Origin: Pseudomonadota bacterium
Lineage (GTDB): Bacteria > Pseudomonadota > Gammaproteobacteria > Burkholderiales > Burkholderiaceae
Assembly (NCBI GenBank): GCA_029777935.1
Contig: JAKORH010000058.1
Location: 1-23,500, forward strand
Length of the DNA: 23,500 bases
Reading direction: 5' to 3'
In this document: positions 9,747 to 17,338 of the stretch, piece after piece
Numbering within the stretch: position 1 is the stretch's first letter
Layout: every line of letters starts with the position of its first letter
Program-made: the position numbers and the translations under genes
Notes under the pieces: generated by a model
What the model was told of the DNA's origin: nothing
The model's input: the letters and a program-made list of their open reading frames with translations, nothing else
Databases searched by the model: none

Positions 9747-10940
9747 ATGGAAGCCTATATCGTTGACTGGCTCAACCTCGGCGTGCGCTGGCTGCACTTC
9801 ACCGCCGGCATCGCCTGGATCGGCGCGTCGCTGTACTTCGTGATGCTCGACAACTCGCTCAGGGCGCCGAAGAAGGCGGGCGACGCCGGGCGCGGCGTGC
9901 ACGGCGAACTGTGGGCGGTGCATGGCGGCGGCTTCTACTGCAGCCAGAAGTTCCTGACCGGGCCGAGGGGCGAGCCTCTGAGCGACGACCTGCACTGGTC
10001 GAAGTGGGAGGCCTACACAACCTGGCTGTCCGGCATGGCGCTGCTGGCGATCATCTACTGGTACGGCGCCAACGCCTACCTGATCGACCGCTCGGTGATG
10101 GATCTGTCCGTGCCGGCCGCGATCGGCCTGTCGGCCGGCTCTCTGGTGGCGGGCTGGTTCGTCTACGACCTGCTGTGCCGCTCGGTGCGCAACGAACTGG
10201 CGCTGGCGCTGATCATGTACCTGCTGCTGGTCGGCGCCGCGTGGGGCTACGCGCAGGTCTTCGGCGCGCGCGCGGCTTACATCCATGTTGGCGCGCTGAT
10301 CGGCACGATGATGGTGTGGAACGTGTTCTTCCACATCATTCCGGGCCAGAAGAAGATGGTGGCGGCGTTGCGGGCCGGTCAGCCGGTCGATCCGCGGCCG
10401 GGCGTGATCGGCAAGCAGCGCAGCGTGCACAACACCTATTTCACGCTGCCGGTGCTGTTCATCATGATCAGCAACCACTACCCGATGACCTACGGCAACA
10501 AGCATGGCTGGCTGATCCTCGCCGTGTTCATGCTGGCCGGCGCACTGATCCGACAGTTCTTCGTGCTGCGGCATCGCGGCCGGGTGGTCTGGCCGCTGCC
10601 CGCGGCCGGCGTGGCGCTGCTGCTCGCCGTCGTCGTGGCCATAGCGCCGATCGCCAGGCCGGCTTCCGCCGCCAGCGCCGTGACGTTCGCGCAGGTGCAG
10701 CCGATCATCGCGCAGCGCTGCGCGGCATGCCACGCGGCGCGCCCGTCCTTCGCTGGCTTCGAGCAGCCGCCGGCCGGCGTGATGCTCGACACGCCGGAGC
10801 GGATCAAGGCAGCCACCGCGCGCATCGAGCAGCAGGCGATCGTGACCCAGGCCATGCCGATTGGCAACCTCACGCAGATGACGCCCGACGAGCGCGCACT
10901 GCTGGGCAAGTGGCTCGCCGAAGGCGCACCGATTCACTGA
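9747..10940 (+). CDS. puuD: Membrane urate oxidase with C-terminal cytochrome c (PuuD)
   Basis: Oxidises urate to 5-hydroxyisourate, passing electrons to its own haem and then the respiratory chain instead of making H2O2. The 397-residue protein has an N-terminal multi-helix membrane domain: LGVRWLHFTAGIAWIGASLY, then a conserved loop with HGELWAVHGGGFY and LHWSKWEAYTTW, and helices to about residue 310. A periplasmic cytochrome c domain follows, with haem motif C325-A-A-C328-H329 and a candidate axial Met in QAMPIGNLTQM. The start at 9747 matches the family N-terminus. An in-frame extension upstream (from 9612) is Arg/Pro-rich, unlike a membrane protein, and was rejected. The ribosome-binding site is weak (GACGGGA). 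First gene of the urate block. Confidence 0.93.
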   Translation: MEAYIVDWLNLGVRWLHFTAGIAWIGASLYFVMLDNSLRAPKKAGDAGRGVHGELWAVHGGGFYCSQKFLTGPRGEPLSDDLHWSKWEAYTTWLSGMALLAIIYWYGANAYLIDRSVMDLSVPAAIGLSAGSLVAGWFVYDLLCRSVRNELALALIMYLLLVGAAWGYAQVFGARAAYIHVGALIGTMMVWNVFFHIIPGQKKMVAALRAGQPVDPRPGVIGKQRSVHNTYFTLPVLFIMISNHYPMTYGNKHGWLILAVFMLAGALIRQFFVLRHRGRVVWPLPAAGVALLLAVVVAIAPIARPASAASAVTFAQVQPIIAQRCAACHAARPSFAGFEQPPAGVMLDTPERIKAATARIEQQAIVTQAMPIGNLTQMTPDERALLGKWLAEGAPIH

Positions 10941-11009
10941 GCGTCGGCCGCTGCGCCGGCCGGCAATGCGGTTCCCAATCACTGAGCTTGCAGCGGAGGA
11001 GACAGACTC

Positions 11010-12371
11010 ATGAGCAAGTCGACCCACCCCGTGGACCAGGTGCTGCCGTTCGGGCAGATGCTGGCCGTCGGAATACAGCACGTGCTGGTCATGTACGCCG
11101 GCGCCATCGCCGTGCCGCTCATCATCGGCGGCGCACTGAAGCTGCCGAAGGACCAGATCGCGTTCCTGATCAGCTCGGACCTGTTCGCGTGCGGCATCGT
11201 CACACTGATCCAGTGCATCGGCATCTGGCGAGTCGGCATCAAGCTGCCCGTGATCATGGGCGTGAGCTTCGCGCCGGTCGGGCCGATGGTGGCGATGGCC
11301 AATTCCGGCATGAACCTGCCGGGCATCTTCGGCGCGGTCATCGCGGCCGGTATCTTCGGCGTGCTGATCGCGCCGATCTTCGGCAAGCTGATCCGTTTCT
11401 TCCCGCCCATCGTCACCGGCTCGATCATCACGACGATCGGCGTCACGCTGTTTCCGGTCGCGATCAACTGGGCCGGCGGCGGTCGCGGCGCGCCCAACTT
11501 CGGCGATCCCAAGCACCTGCTGATCGTCGGCGTCGTGCTCGGCGCGATCCTGCTGATCAACAAGTACCTGAAAGGCTTCCTCGCCAACATCTCCGTGCTG
11601 CTCGGAATGATCGTCGGCTTCGCCATCGCGCTGGCGTTCGACCTGGTGAATTTCTCCGGCGTCGGCAATGCCGCGTGGTTCGCGCCGGTCATGCCGTTCG
11701 CCTTCGGCATGCCCACCTTCGACCTCGCCGCGATCGCCTCGCTGTGCCTGGTGATGGTGGTCATCATGGTGGAGTCGCTCGGCATGTTCCTGGCGCTCGG
11801 CGACATCACGCAGCGGCCGGTGGGACACGACGCCGTCACGCGCGGACTGCGCGCAGACGGGCTGGGCACGTTGATCGGCGGCCTCTTCAACACCTTCCCC
11901 CATTCGTCGTTCTCGCAGAACGTGGGCCTGGTGGGCATCACCGGCGTGCGCAGCCGCTGGGTCGTCGTGGTCTCGGGGGTGATCCTCGCGCTGCTGGGCC
12001 TGCTGCCGAAGCTGTCGACCGTCATCGCCTCGATCCCGGTCGTGGTGCTGGGCGGCGCGGGCATCGCCATGTTCGGCATGGTGGCGGCGACCGGCGTGAA
12101 GATCCTCTCGCGCGTGCACTACGAGAACAAGAACAACCTGCTGATCGTCGCCGTGAGCCTGGGGCTCGGCATGATCCCGTTGGTGGCGCCGACCTTCTTC
12201 AACCAGCTGCCCGGCTGGACCGGTCCCATCACCCACAGCGGCATCACGCTGACGGCGATCTCCGCGATCCTGCTGAACGCGCTGTTCAACCGCGCCGAGA
12301 CCGAGGAGGAAGTCGAGCACGAACTCGCGGCCGACGTTCCGATGAACCTCGAGCGCGCTGACCGCGCGTGA
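11010..12371 (+). CDS. uacT: NCS2-family urate/xanthine permease
   Basis: Proton-coupled uptake of urate or xanthine across the inner membrane. The 453-residue protein has the NCS2 (nucleobase:cation symporter-2) pattern of 14 helices. Gln23-His24 lies in AVGIQHVLVMYAGAIAVPL of helix 1. Glu255 lies in VESLGMFLALGD (helix 8 region), and Gln303-Asn304 in SFSQNVGLVGITGVRSRW, the NCS2 signature with the substrate-contacting Gln. The phrase FNTFPHSSFSQNVGLV is typical of urate-type members, so urate is the likeliest substrate, supported by puuD just upstream. Xanthine cannot be excluded. A strong ribosome-binding site (GGAGGAG at 10995-11001) precedes the ATG. The 69-bp gap after puuD holds a 6-bp hairpin (10945-10962) but no gene. 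Confidence 0.9.
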   Translation: MSKSTHPVDQVLPFGQMLAVGIQHVLVMYAGAIAVPLIIGGALKLPKDQIAFLISSDLFACGIVTLIQCIGIWRVGIKLPVIMGVSFAPVGPMVAMANSGMNLPGIFGAVIAAGIFGVLIAPIFGKLIRFFPPIVTGSIITTIGVTLFPVAINWAGGGRGAPNFGDPKHLLIVGVVLGAILLINKYLKGFLANISVLLGMIVGFAIALAFDLVNFSGVGNAAWFAPVMPFAFGMPTFDLAAIASLCLVMVVIMVESLGMFLALGDITQRPVGHDAVTRGLRADGLGTLIGGLFNTFPHSSFSQNVGLVGITGVRSRWVVVVSGVILALLGLLPKLSTVIASIPVVVLGGAGIAMFGMVAATGVKILSRVHYENKNNLLIVAVSLGLGMIPLVAPTFFNQLPGWTGPITHSGITLTAISAILLNALFNRAETEEEVEHELAADVPMNLERADRA

Positions 12372-12442
12372 CCGGCCGGATCCGCATTCCAGTCATCAAC
12401 CAGGGCCGCGACGCAACGGCTCCACGAAAGGGGAGAATCAAG

Positions 12443-13546
12443 ATGAAGACAAACCATGCTCTGGGCGTCGTGCTGGCCGGCGCGCTCGGGACGGCCGCGT
12501 CGGCGGCGCTGGCGCAGCAGGCGCCGGTCACGCTGTACGGCCTGGTCGACGCCAACGTGCAGTCGATCCGCACCTCCGGCGCCGGCTACACCGCCGCCGA
12601 GCGGGGCACAAAGACGGCAGTCGATTCGAACGGCATGACGACGTCGCACTGGGGCATGCGCGGCACGGAAGATCTGGGCGGCGGGCTGCGTGCGGTATTC
12701 GCGCTCGAGGGCTTCTTTCGTCCTGATACCGGCGAAGCGGGCCGCTTCGGATCGACCGACCTGCTGTTCAAGCGCAACGCCTACGTCGGCCTCGAAGGAG
12801 GATTCGGCCGCGTGACGGCGGGGCGGCATACGACGCAGTACTTCGTCTCGACCGTGATCACCAATCCGTTCGGCGACTCCTTTGGCTACTCGCCGATGAT
12901 CCTGCACACGTTCGGCACGTCGCTCGGCACCGGGCTCGGCATTAACGACGCGCGGACGAGCTTCATCCGCAACGACAGCGGCTGGAGCAACGCGGTCGCC
13001 TATACGTCGCCGAACCTCGGCGGCCTGACGGCGGCGGCGATGTATTCGACGGCCAGCGGCAGCAACGACCAGGAGGATCCGGTCCACACCAGCCGCGGAA
13101 AGGCGTACAGCGGGCAGCTCGTCTATCGCAGCGGGCCGCTGGTGGCTACGGCCGTCTACCAGGACATCAACATCAACGGCATCGACCAGAAGCAGAAGGC
13201 ATGGCTGCTCGGCGGCGCGTATGACCTGCAGATCGTGCGCCTGTTCGCGCAGTTGCAGGACATCCGGTCGACGCTGACCGCAGGCAAGGACCGCGACTCG
13301 AGCTGGCAACTTGGCGCAACGGTGCCGTTCGGCAGCCACAGCCTGCGCGCGTCATACGCGCGGACGAAGACTGACGACGAATCGGGCACGGCCGCGGACA
13401 AGACGCGCAAGACCTGGGCGGTCGGCTACGGCTACGATTTTTCCCGCCGCACCGACGTCTATGCCAACTATCTGAGCGATGAACTCGATGCGGCGGCAGG
13501 CAAGAAGCGGACCGTGTTCGGCGTCGGGTTGCGGCATCGCTTCTGA
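12443..13546 (+). CDS. Outer-membrane porin, Gram-negative (Porin_4 type)
   Basis: A 367-residue beta-barrel porin. It has a Sec signal peptide of about 24 residues (MKTNHALGVVLAGALGTAAS then AALA, cleavage before QQ). The mature protein begins APVTLYGLVDANV, the usual first strand of Burkholderiales porins. Internal hallmarks are GMRGTEDLGGGLRAVFALEG and NAYVGLEGGFGRVTAGRHTT. The last strand ends VGLRHRF with terminal Phe, the signal for the BAM machinery. The ATG at 12443 follows a purine-rich GGGGAGAA site. The in-frame ATG at 12368 was rejected because it would bury the signal peptide. It lies between the urate permease and uraH in the same direction, suggesting a channel for urate or related anions. 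That specificity is inference; the fold assignment is firm. Confidence 0.93.
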   Translation: MKTNHALGVVLAGALGTAASAALAQQAPVTLYGLVDANVQSIRTSGAGYTAAERGTKTAVDSNGMTTSHWGMRGTEDLGGGLRAVFALEGFFRPDTGEAGRFGSTDLLFKRNAYVGLEGGFGRVTAGRHTTQYFVSTVITNPFGDSFGYSPMILHTFGTSLGTGLGINDARTSFIRNDSGWSNAVAYTSPNLGGLTAAAMYSTASGSNDQEDPVHTSRGKAYSGQLVYRSGPLVATAVYQDININGIDQKQKAWLLGGAYDLQIVRLFAQLQDIRSTLTAGKDRDSSWQLGATVPFGSHSLRASYARTKTDDESGTAADKTRKTWAVGYGYDFSRRTDVYANYLSDELDAAAGKKRTVFGVGLRHRF

Positions 13547-13591
13547 ACGCGCGCGGATTCGCGGGTCAATACGACGACGGAGGATCTATCG

Positions 13592-13945
13592 ATGGGCCGC
13601 CTTTCAACTCATGTGCTGGACACGGCGCACGGCGTTCCCGCCGCGGGCGTGCGCATCGACCTGTCGGTGCGCACGGACCTCGGTTGGAGACTGCTGAAGA
13701 CGGTGGCCTCCAACGCCGACGGACGTACCGACGAACCGCTGCTCGCGGGCGACGCGCTCAAGGCCGGCGTTTACCGGCTCGAGTTTCATGTCGGGGACTA
13801 CTTCCGGCACCGGGGTGCAGCCTTGCCGCAGCCGGCGTTCATCGATCGCGTGCCGCTGGAATTCGGCATAGCCGATGCCGGCGGGCATTATCACGTGCCA
13901 CTGCTCGCATCACCGTGGAGCTATTCGACCTATCGCGGCAGCTAA
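13592..13945 (+). CDS. uraH: 5-hydroxyisourate hydrolase (transthyretin-like)
   Basis: Hydrolyses 5-hydroxyisourate, the PuuD product, to OHCU. At 117 residues it has the normal length of bacterial HIUase. Catalytic and family residues are visible: His7 in [13 protein letters not shown], Arg45 in NADGRTDEP, His99 in GGHYHVPLL and the invariant C-terminal tetrapeptide YRGS. No signal peptide is seen, so it is cytoplasmic. The ATG at 13592 follows GGAGGA about 6 bases upstream. It lies 45 bp after the porin and 134 bp before the UraD-like gene, consistent with one transcript. Confidence 0.97.
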   Translation: MGRLSTHVLDTAHGVPAAGVRIDLSVRTDLGWRLLKTVASNADGRTDEPLLAGDALKAGVYRLEFHVGDYFRHRGAALPQPAFIDRVPLEFGIADAGGHYHVPLLASPWSYSTYRGS

Positions 13946-14079
13946 CGCGGCGGCCGGCGGCGCTTCGCAGCGCGATTCAGGATTTCTCTCCGAACATGAC
14001 ATCGAGATCCAGCGAACGCCGCGAGGCGACTGGGGCGAAGCGACGGTCCCCGGCGGCGTGCGCCGGCGCGGCCGCGCGC

Positions 14080-14613
14080 ATGATCGATCTGGGCGACATC
14101 AATGAGATGGACGCCGAAGACTTCGTCGATGTGCTGGGCGACGTGTTTGCCCGGGGAACGTGGATCGCGGAGTGCGCGTGCGGCCAGCGCCCCTTTGACA
14201 GCGTCGATGCGCTGCACGCGGCGATGTTCGACGTCCTGCGGCGCGCACCCCGCGAAGCGCAGTTGGCGTTTCTTTGCGCGCAGTCCGAAGTCGTCGGGCC
14301 CGGATCCGCGCACCAACGCTGCGGCGCCGAGCTCGCTGCGCCGAACAGCGGGGACCTCGCCGAAGGGCGTCGCCTGAGCCGCAGCTACCGCCGGCGGCAC
14401 GGATTCCCGTTCATCATCGCGGCGGACCGGCATACGAAGGAGCAGATCCTCGGCGAACTGCGGCGGCGCGTTCGCATGAGCACGGCGGACGAGTTTGTCG
14501 AGGCGATGGCACAGATCCGCATCCTCACGCGCGCACGCCTGCGGGCGCGGGTCGAGGCGGCAGGCACGATTTCGGAACCGACGCGCCGGACGCCCGGCCA
14601 GATCAAACGATGA
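14080..14613 (+). CDS. Divergent UraD-like protein lacking the catalytic His
   Basis: A 177-residue protein of the OHCU decarboxylase fold. Similarity to the UraD half of the downstream fusion is clear: TWIAECACGQRPF versus SPWIVERAAAQRPF, EAQLAFLCAQSE versus DAQLALIRAHPE, HGFPFI versus FGFPFI, and ARLRARV versus EMRLDDK. The catalytic HP is replaced by Gln68-Ser69. The stretch that normally holds the Ser and Glu of S-x-x-E-Q is about nine residues shorter, with no aligned Glu. The Arg near the C-terminus is kept. Neither other frame restores the lost motif, so a simple frameshift is unlikely. Start is uncertain: 14080 matches the family N-terminus but has no good ribosome-binding site; ATG 13996 would add 28 basic residues. 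Its stop overlaps the puuE start (ATGA). Role unknown. Confidence 0.72.
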   Translation: MIDLGDINEMDAEDFVDVLGDVFARGTWIAECACGQRPFDSVDALHAAMFDVLRRAPREAQLAFLCAQSEVVGPGSAHQRCGAELAAPNSGDLAEGRRLSRSYRRRHGFPFIIAADRHTKEQILGELRRRVRMSTADEFVEAMAQIRILTRARLRARVEAAGTISEPTRRTPGQIKR

Positions 14614-15569
14614 GCACGAACCGCTACCCGCGCGATCTCCGAGGCCACGGCCGCACTCCGCCGCACGCGCAGTGGCCGGGCCGCGCCCGGGTGGCCGTGC
14701 AGTTCGTCCTGAACTACGAGGAAGGCGGCGAGAACTCGGTGCTGCACGGCGACGCGGGAGCCGAACAGTTCCTGTCGGAGCTGTTCAACCCTCCCGCGTT
14801 CGCCGCGCGGCACCTGTCGATGGAGAGCATCTACGAATACGGCACGCGCGTCGGCGTGTGGCGCATCCTGCGCGAGTTCGAACGCCGCGGGCTGCCGCTG
14901 ACGGTCTTCGGCGTATCGATGGCGCTCGAGCGCTGCCCCGAGGCCACGGCCGCGTTCGTCGAACTCGGCCACGAGATCGCGTGCCACGGCTGGCGCTGGA
15001 TCCATTACCAGAATGTCGACGAGGCGACGGAGCGCGCGCACATGGCGACTGCCATGCAGATCATCGAACGGCTGACCGGCAGCCGCGCGCTCGGCTGGTA
15101 CACCGGCCGCGACAGCCCGAACACGCGCCGGCTGGTGGCCGACTACGGCGGCTTCGAGTACGACAGCGACTACTACGGCGACGATCTGCCTTTCTGGCTG
15201 CAGGTGCGCAGGACCGACGGCACGCTGGCGCCGCAACTCGTGGTGCCCTACACGCTCGACGCCAACGACATGCGCTTTGCGCTGCCGCAGGGCTTTTCCC
15301 ACGGCGACGAGTTCTTCGAATACCTGCGCGATGCATTCGACGTGCACTACGCCGAGGGCGACGAGCGCCCGAGCATGATGTCGATCGGCATGCACTGCCG
15401 GCTGCTTGGCCGGCCCGGGCGCATGCGCGCGCTGCAGCGCTTCCTCGACCACGTCGAGCGCCACGACCGCGTCTGGGTCACGCGCCGCATCGACATCGCG
15501 CGCCACTGGAAATCCGTGCATCCGTTCGACGCGAACAACGCATTCGTCTGGGAGTCACCATGCCGTTGA
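14610..15569 (+). CDS. puuE: Allantoinase, PuuE type (polysaccharide deacetylase superfamily)
   Basis: Hydrolyses allantoin to allantoate in the cytoplasm. The 319-residue protein belongs to the NodB/polysaccharide-deacetylase superfamily and is unrelated to the amidohydrolase-type AllB/hydantoinase. Visible family segments are FVLNYEEGGENSVLHGD (33-48), SMESIYEYGTRVGVWRI (70-86), GHEIACHGWRWIHYQ (120-134), GWYTGRDSPNTRRLV (162-176) and SIGMHCRLLGRPGRM (258-272). The ATG overlaps the stop of the UraD-like gene (ATGA at 14610-14613). Its own end overlaps the next gene's start by 10 bp, so all three are translationally coupled. Between the two UraD-type domains it supplies the pathway step after OHCU decarboxylation. 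Confidence 0.95.
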   Translation: MSTNRYPRDLRGHGRTPPHAQWPGRARVAVQFVLNYEEGGENSVLHGDAGAEQFLSELFNPPAFAARHLSMESIYEYGTRVGVWRILREFERRGLPLTVFGVSMALERCPEATAAFVELGHEIACHGWRWIHYQNVDEATERAHMATAMQIIERLTGSRALGWYTGRDSPNTRRLVADYGGFEYDSDYYGDDLPFWLQVRRTDGTLAPQLVVPYTLDANDMRFALPQGFSHGDEFFEYLRDAFDVHYAEGDERPSMMSIGMHCRLLGRPGRMRALQRFLDHVERHDRVWVTRRIDIARHWKSVHPFDANNAFVWESPCR

Positions 15570-17338
15570 CCCTCGAGCAGATCAACACCGCCGCGGCCGC
15601 CGCGATCGTCCGGCTGCTCGACGGCACCTACGAGCATTCGCCGTGGATCGTCGAGCGGGCCGCGGCGCAGCGACCGTTTCGCAGCCTGGCGCAGCTGAAG
15701 CTTGCGCTGGTGCAGGCGGTGCGCGGGGCCGGCCGCGACGCGCAGCTCGCGCTGATCCGCGCGCATCCCGAGCTTGCCGGCAAGGCGATGGTGGCGAAGA
15801 CACTGACAGCGGAGTCGACGCAAGAACAGGGCAAGGCGGGACTGACCGCATGCACGCCCGAGCAGTTCGCGCGGATCCAGAAGCTGAACGCCGACTACAA
15901 CGCGAAGTTCGGCTTCCCGTTCATCCTCGCGGTGCGCGGGCCGCGCGGTACGGGGTTGAGCAAGACCGAGATCATCGCGACCTTCGAGCGACGGCTGGAC
16001 AATCATCCCGATTTCGAACTGGCGGAATGCCTGCGCAACATCCATCGCATCGCCGAAATGCGGCTGGACGACAAGTTCGGCGCGACGCCCGAATTCGGCA
16101 ACCTCGTGTGGGATTGGGCCGAGCGACTCGCGACCAGCAGCGATCCGGGCTTCGCCGAGCGCGGGCAGCTCACCGTCACGTATCTCACCGATGCGCACCG
16201 CGCCTGCGCCCAGCGGCTGGCGCACTGGATGCGCGCCGACTGCGGATTCGACGAGGTCGAGATCGACGCCGTCGGCAACGTGGTCGGCATCTATCACGGC
16301 GCCGATCCGAACGCGAAGCGGCTGCTGACCGGCAGCCATTACGACACCGTACGCAACGGCGGCAAGTACGACGGGCGGCTCGGAATCTTCGTGCCGATGG
16401 CATGCGTGCGCGAACTGTCGCGCGCGGGCCGCCGGCTGCCCTTCGGCCTCGAGGTCGTGGGCTTCGCCGAGGAGGAGGGCCAGCGCTACAAGGCGGGATT
16501 TCTCGGGTCCGGCGCGCTCGTCGGCCATTTCGATCCGGCGTGGCTCGACCAGAAGGACGCTGACGGCGTCACGATGCGCGCGGCGATGCAGCGCGCGGGG
16601 CTGTGCATCGACGACATCCCGAAACTGAAGCGCGACGTGTCCAAGTACCTCGGGTTCGTCGAGGTGCACATCGAGCAGGGGCCGGTGCTGAACGAAATCG
16701 ACCTGCCGCTCGGAGTCGTCACCTCGATCAACGGCAGCGTGCGCTTCGTCGGCGAAGTGACCGGCATGGCCAGCCACGCCGGCACGACGCCGATGGACCG
16801 CCGGCGCGATGCGGCCGCCGCGGTGGCCGAGTTGCTGCTGTTCCTGGAGAAGCGTGCGGCGAGCGTGCCGGACCTGGTTGGCACCGTCGGCATGCTCGAA
16901 GTGCCGAACGGCTCGATCAACGTCGTTCCCGGCCGCTGCCGCTTCAGCCTCGACATCCGCGCCACCACCGACCCGGTGCGCGACACCTGCGTGCGCGACA
17001 CGCTGGACGAGCTCGCGCGCATCTGCGAACGGCGCGGCCTGCATTGCACGCTCGAGGAGACGATGCGCCAGCCCGCCGCCCCAAGCGATCCGCGTTGGCA
17101 GCAACGCTGGGAGCGCGCGGTCGCCGCACTCGGCCTGCCGGCGCACCGCATGCCGAGCGGCGCCGGACACGACGCAATGAAGCTCGCCGAGATCATGCCG
17201 CAGGCGATGCTGTTCGTGCGCGGCCTGAACAGCGGCATCAGCCACAACCCGCTGGAGGCGATCACCAACGACGACGCCGAGTTGTGCGTGCGCGCCTTCC
17301 TGAACCTGCTCGAACAGTTGAGAACGGAATTCGCATGA
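15560..17338 (+). CDS. uraD-allC: Fused OHCU decarboxylase-allantoate amidohydrolase
   Basis: A 592-residue two-domain protein. Residues 1-~167 are an intact UraD: His69-Pro70 in RAHPELAGK, Ser86 and Glu89 in AESTQEQGKAGL, FGFPFI, and the conserved Arg in IAEMRLDDKFG. It decarboxylates OHCU to S-allantoin. Residues ~175-592 are an M20 allantoate amidohydrolase with metal ligands His260 (GSHYDTV), Asp271 (KYDGRLG), Glu304-306 (FAEEEGQRY), His370 (HIEQGPVL) and His562 (SGISHNPLEA), plus the dimerisation segment GMASHAGTTPMDRR. It turns allantoate into ureidoglycine, CO2 and ammonia. The start at 15560 overlaps puuE by 10 bp and gives a normal UraD N-terminus. The two domains catalyse steps separated by PuuE. 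A similar fusion is known in some betaproteobacteria, recalled rather than checked. Confidence 0.95.
   Translation: MPLTLEQINTAAAAAIVRLLDGTYEHSPWIVERAAAQRPFRSLAQLKLALVQAVRGAGRDAQLALIRAHPELAGKAMVAKTLTAESTQEQGKAGLTACTPEQFARIQKLNADYNAKFGFPFILAVRGPRGTGLSKTEIIATFERRLDNHPDFELAECLRNIHRIAEMRLDDKFGATPEFGNLVWDWAERLATSSDPGFAERGQLTVTYLTDAHRACAQRLAHWMRADCGFDEVEIDAVGNVVGIYHGADPNAKRLLTGSHYDTVRNGGKYDGRLGIFVPMACVRELSRAGRRLPFGLEVVGFAEEEGQRYKAGFLGSGALVGHFDPAWLDQKDADGVTMRAAMQRAGLCIDDIPKLKRDVSKYLGFVEVHIEQGPVLNEIDLPLGVVTSINGSVRFVGEVTGMASHAGTTPMDRRRDAAAAVAELLLFLEKRAASVPDLVGTVGMLEVPNGSINVVPGRCRFSLDIRATTDPVRDTCVRDTLDELARICERRGLHCTLEETMRQPAAPSDPRWQQRWERAVAALGLPAHRMPSGAGHDAMKLAEIMPQAMLFVRGLNSGISHNPLEAITNDDAELCVRAFLNLLEQLRTEFA

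Noticed and set aside
10945..10962. CGGCCG inverted repeat between puuD and the permease gene as a terminator
   Set aside because: Only 6 bp, no T-run, and a strong ribosome-binding site for the next gene follows; short GC palindromes are common by chance here.
9693..12320. Very long open frame on the minus strand (875 codons) opposite puuD and the permease
   Set aside because: It is composed almost wholly of Arg, His, Asp, Gln and Ala, as expected from the antisense of GC-rich genes, and it runs across two well-recognised genes and their gap.
13684..14079. Upstream extension of the UraD-like gene through uraH
   Set aside because: The in-frame extension overlaps uraH out of frame and is Arg-rich. 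The family N-terminus begins near 14080, with 13996 the only plausible alternative.
14281..14400. Possible frameshift explaining the lost HP and SxxEQ motifs of the UraD-like protein
   Set aside because: Neither other plus-strand frame encodes HPxLAGK or SxxEQ-like sequence here, and similarity resumes in the same frame at HGFPFI.
15347..17245. 632-codon minus-strand open frame opposite puuE and the fusion gene
   Set aside because: It is antisense to a gene with every catalytic residue intact and has no recognisable domain.
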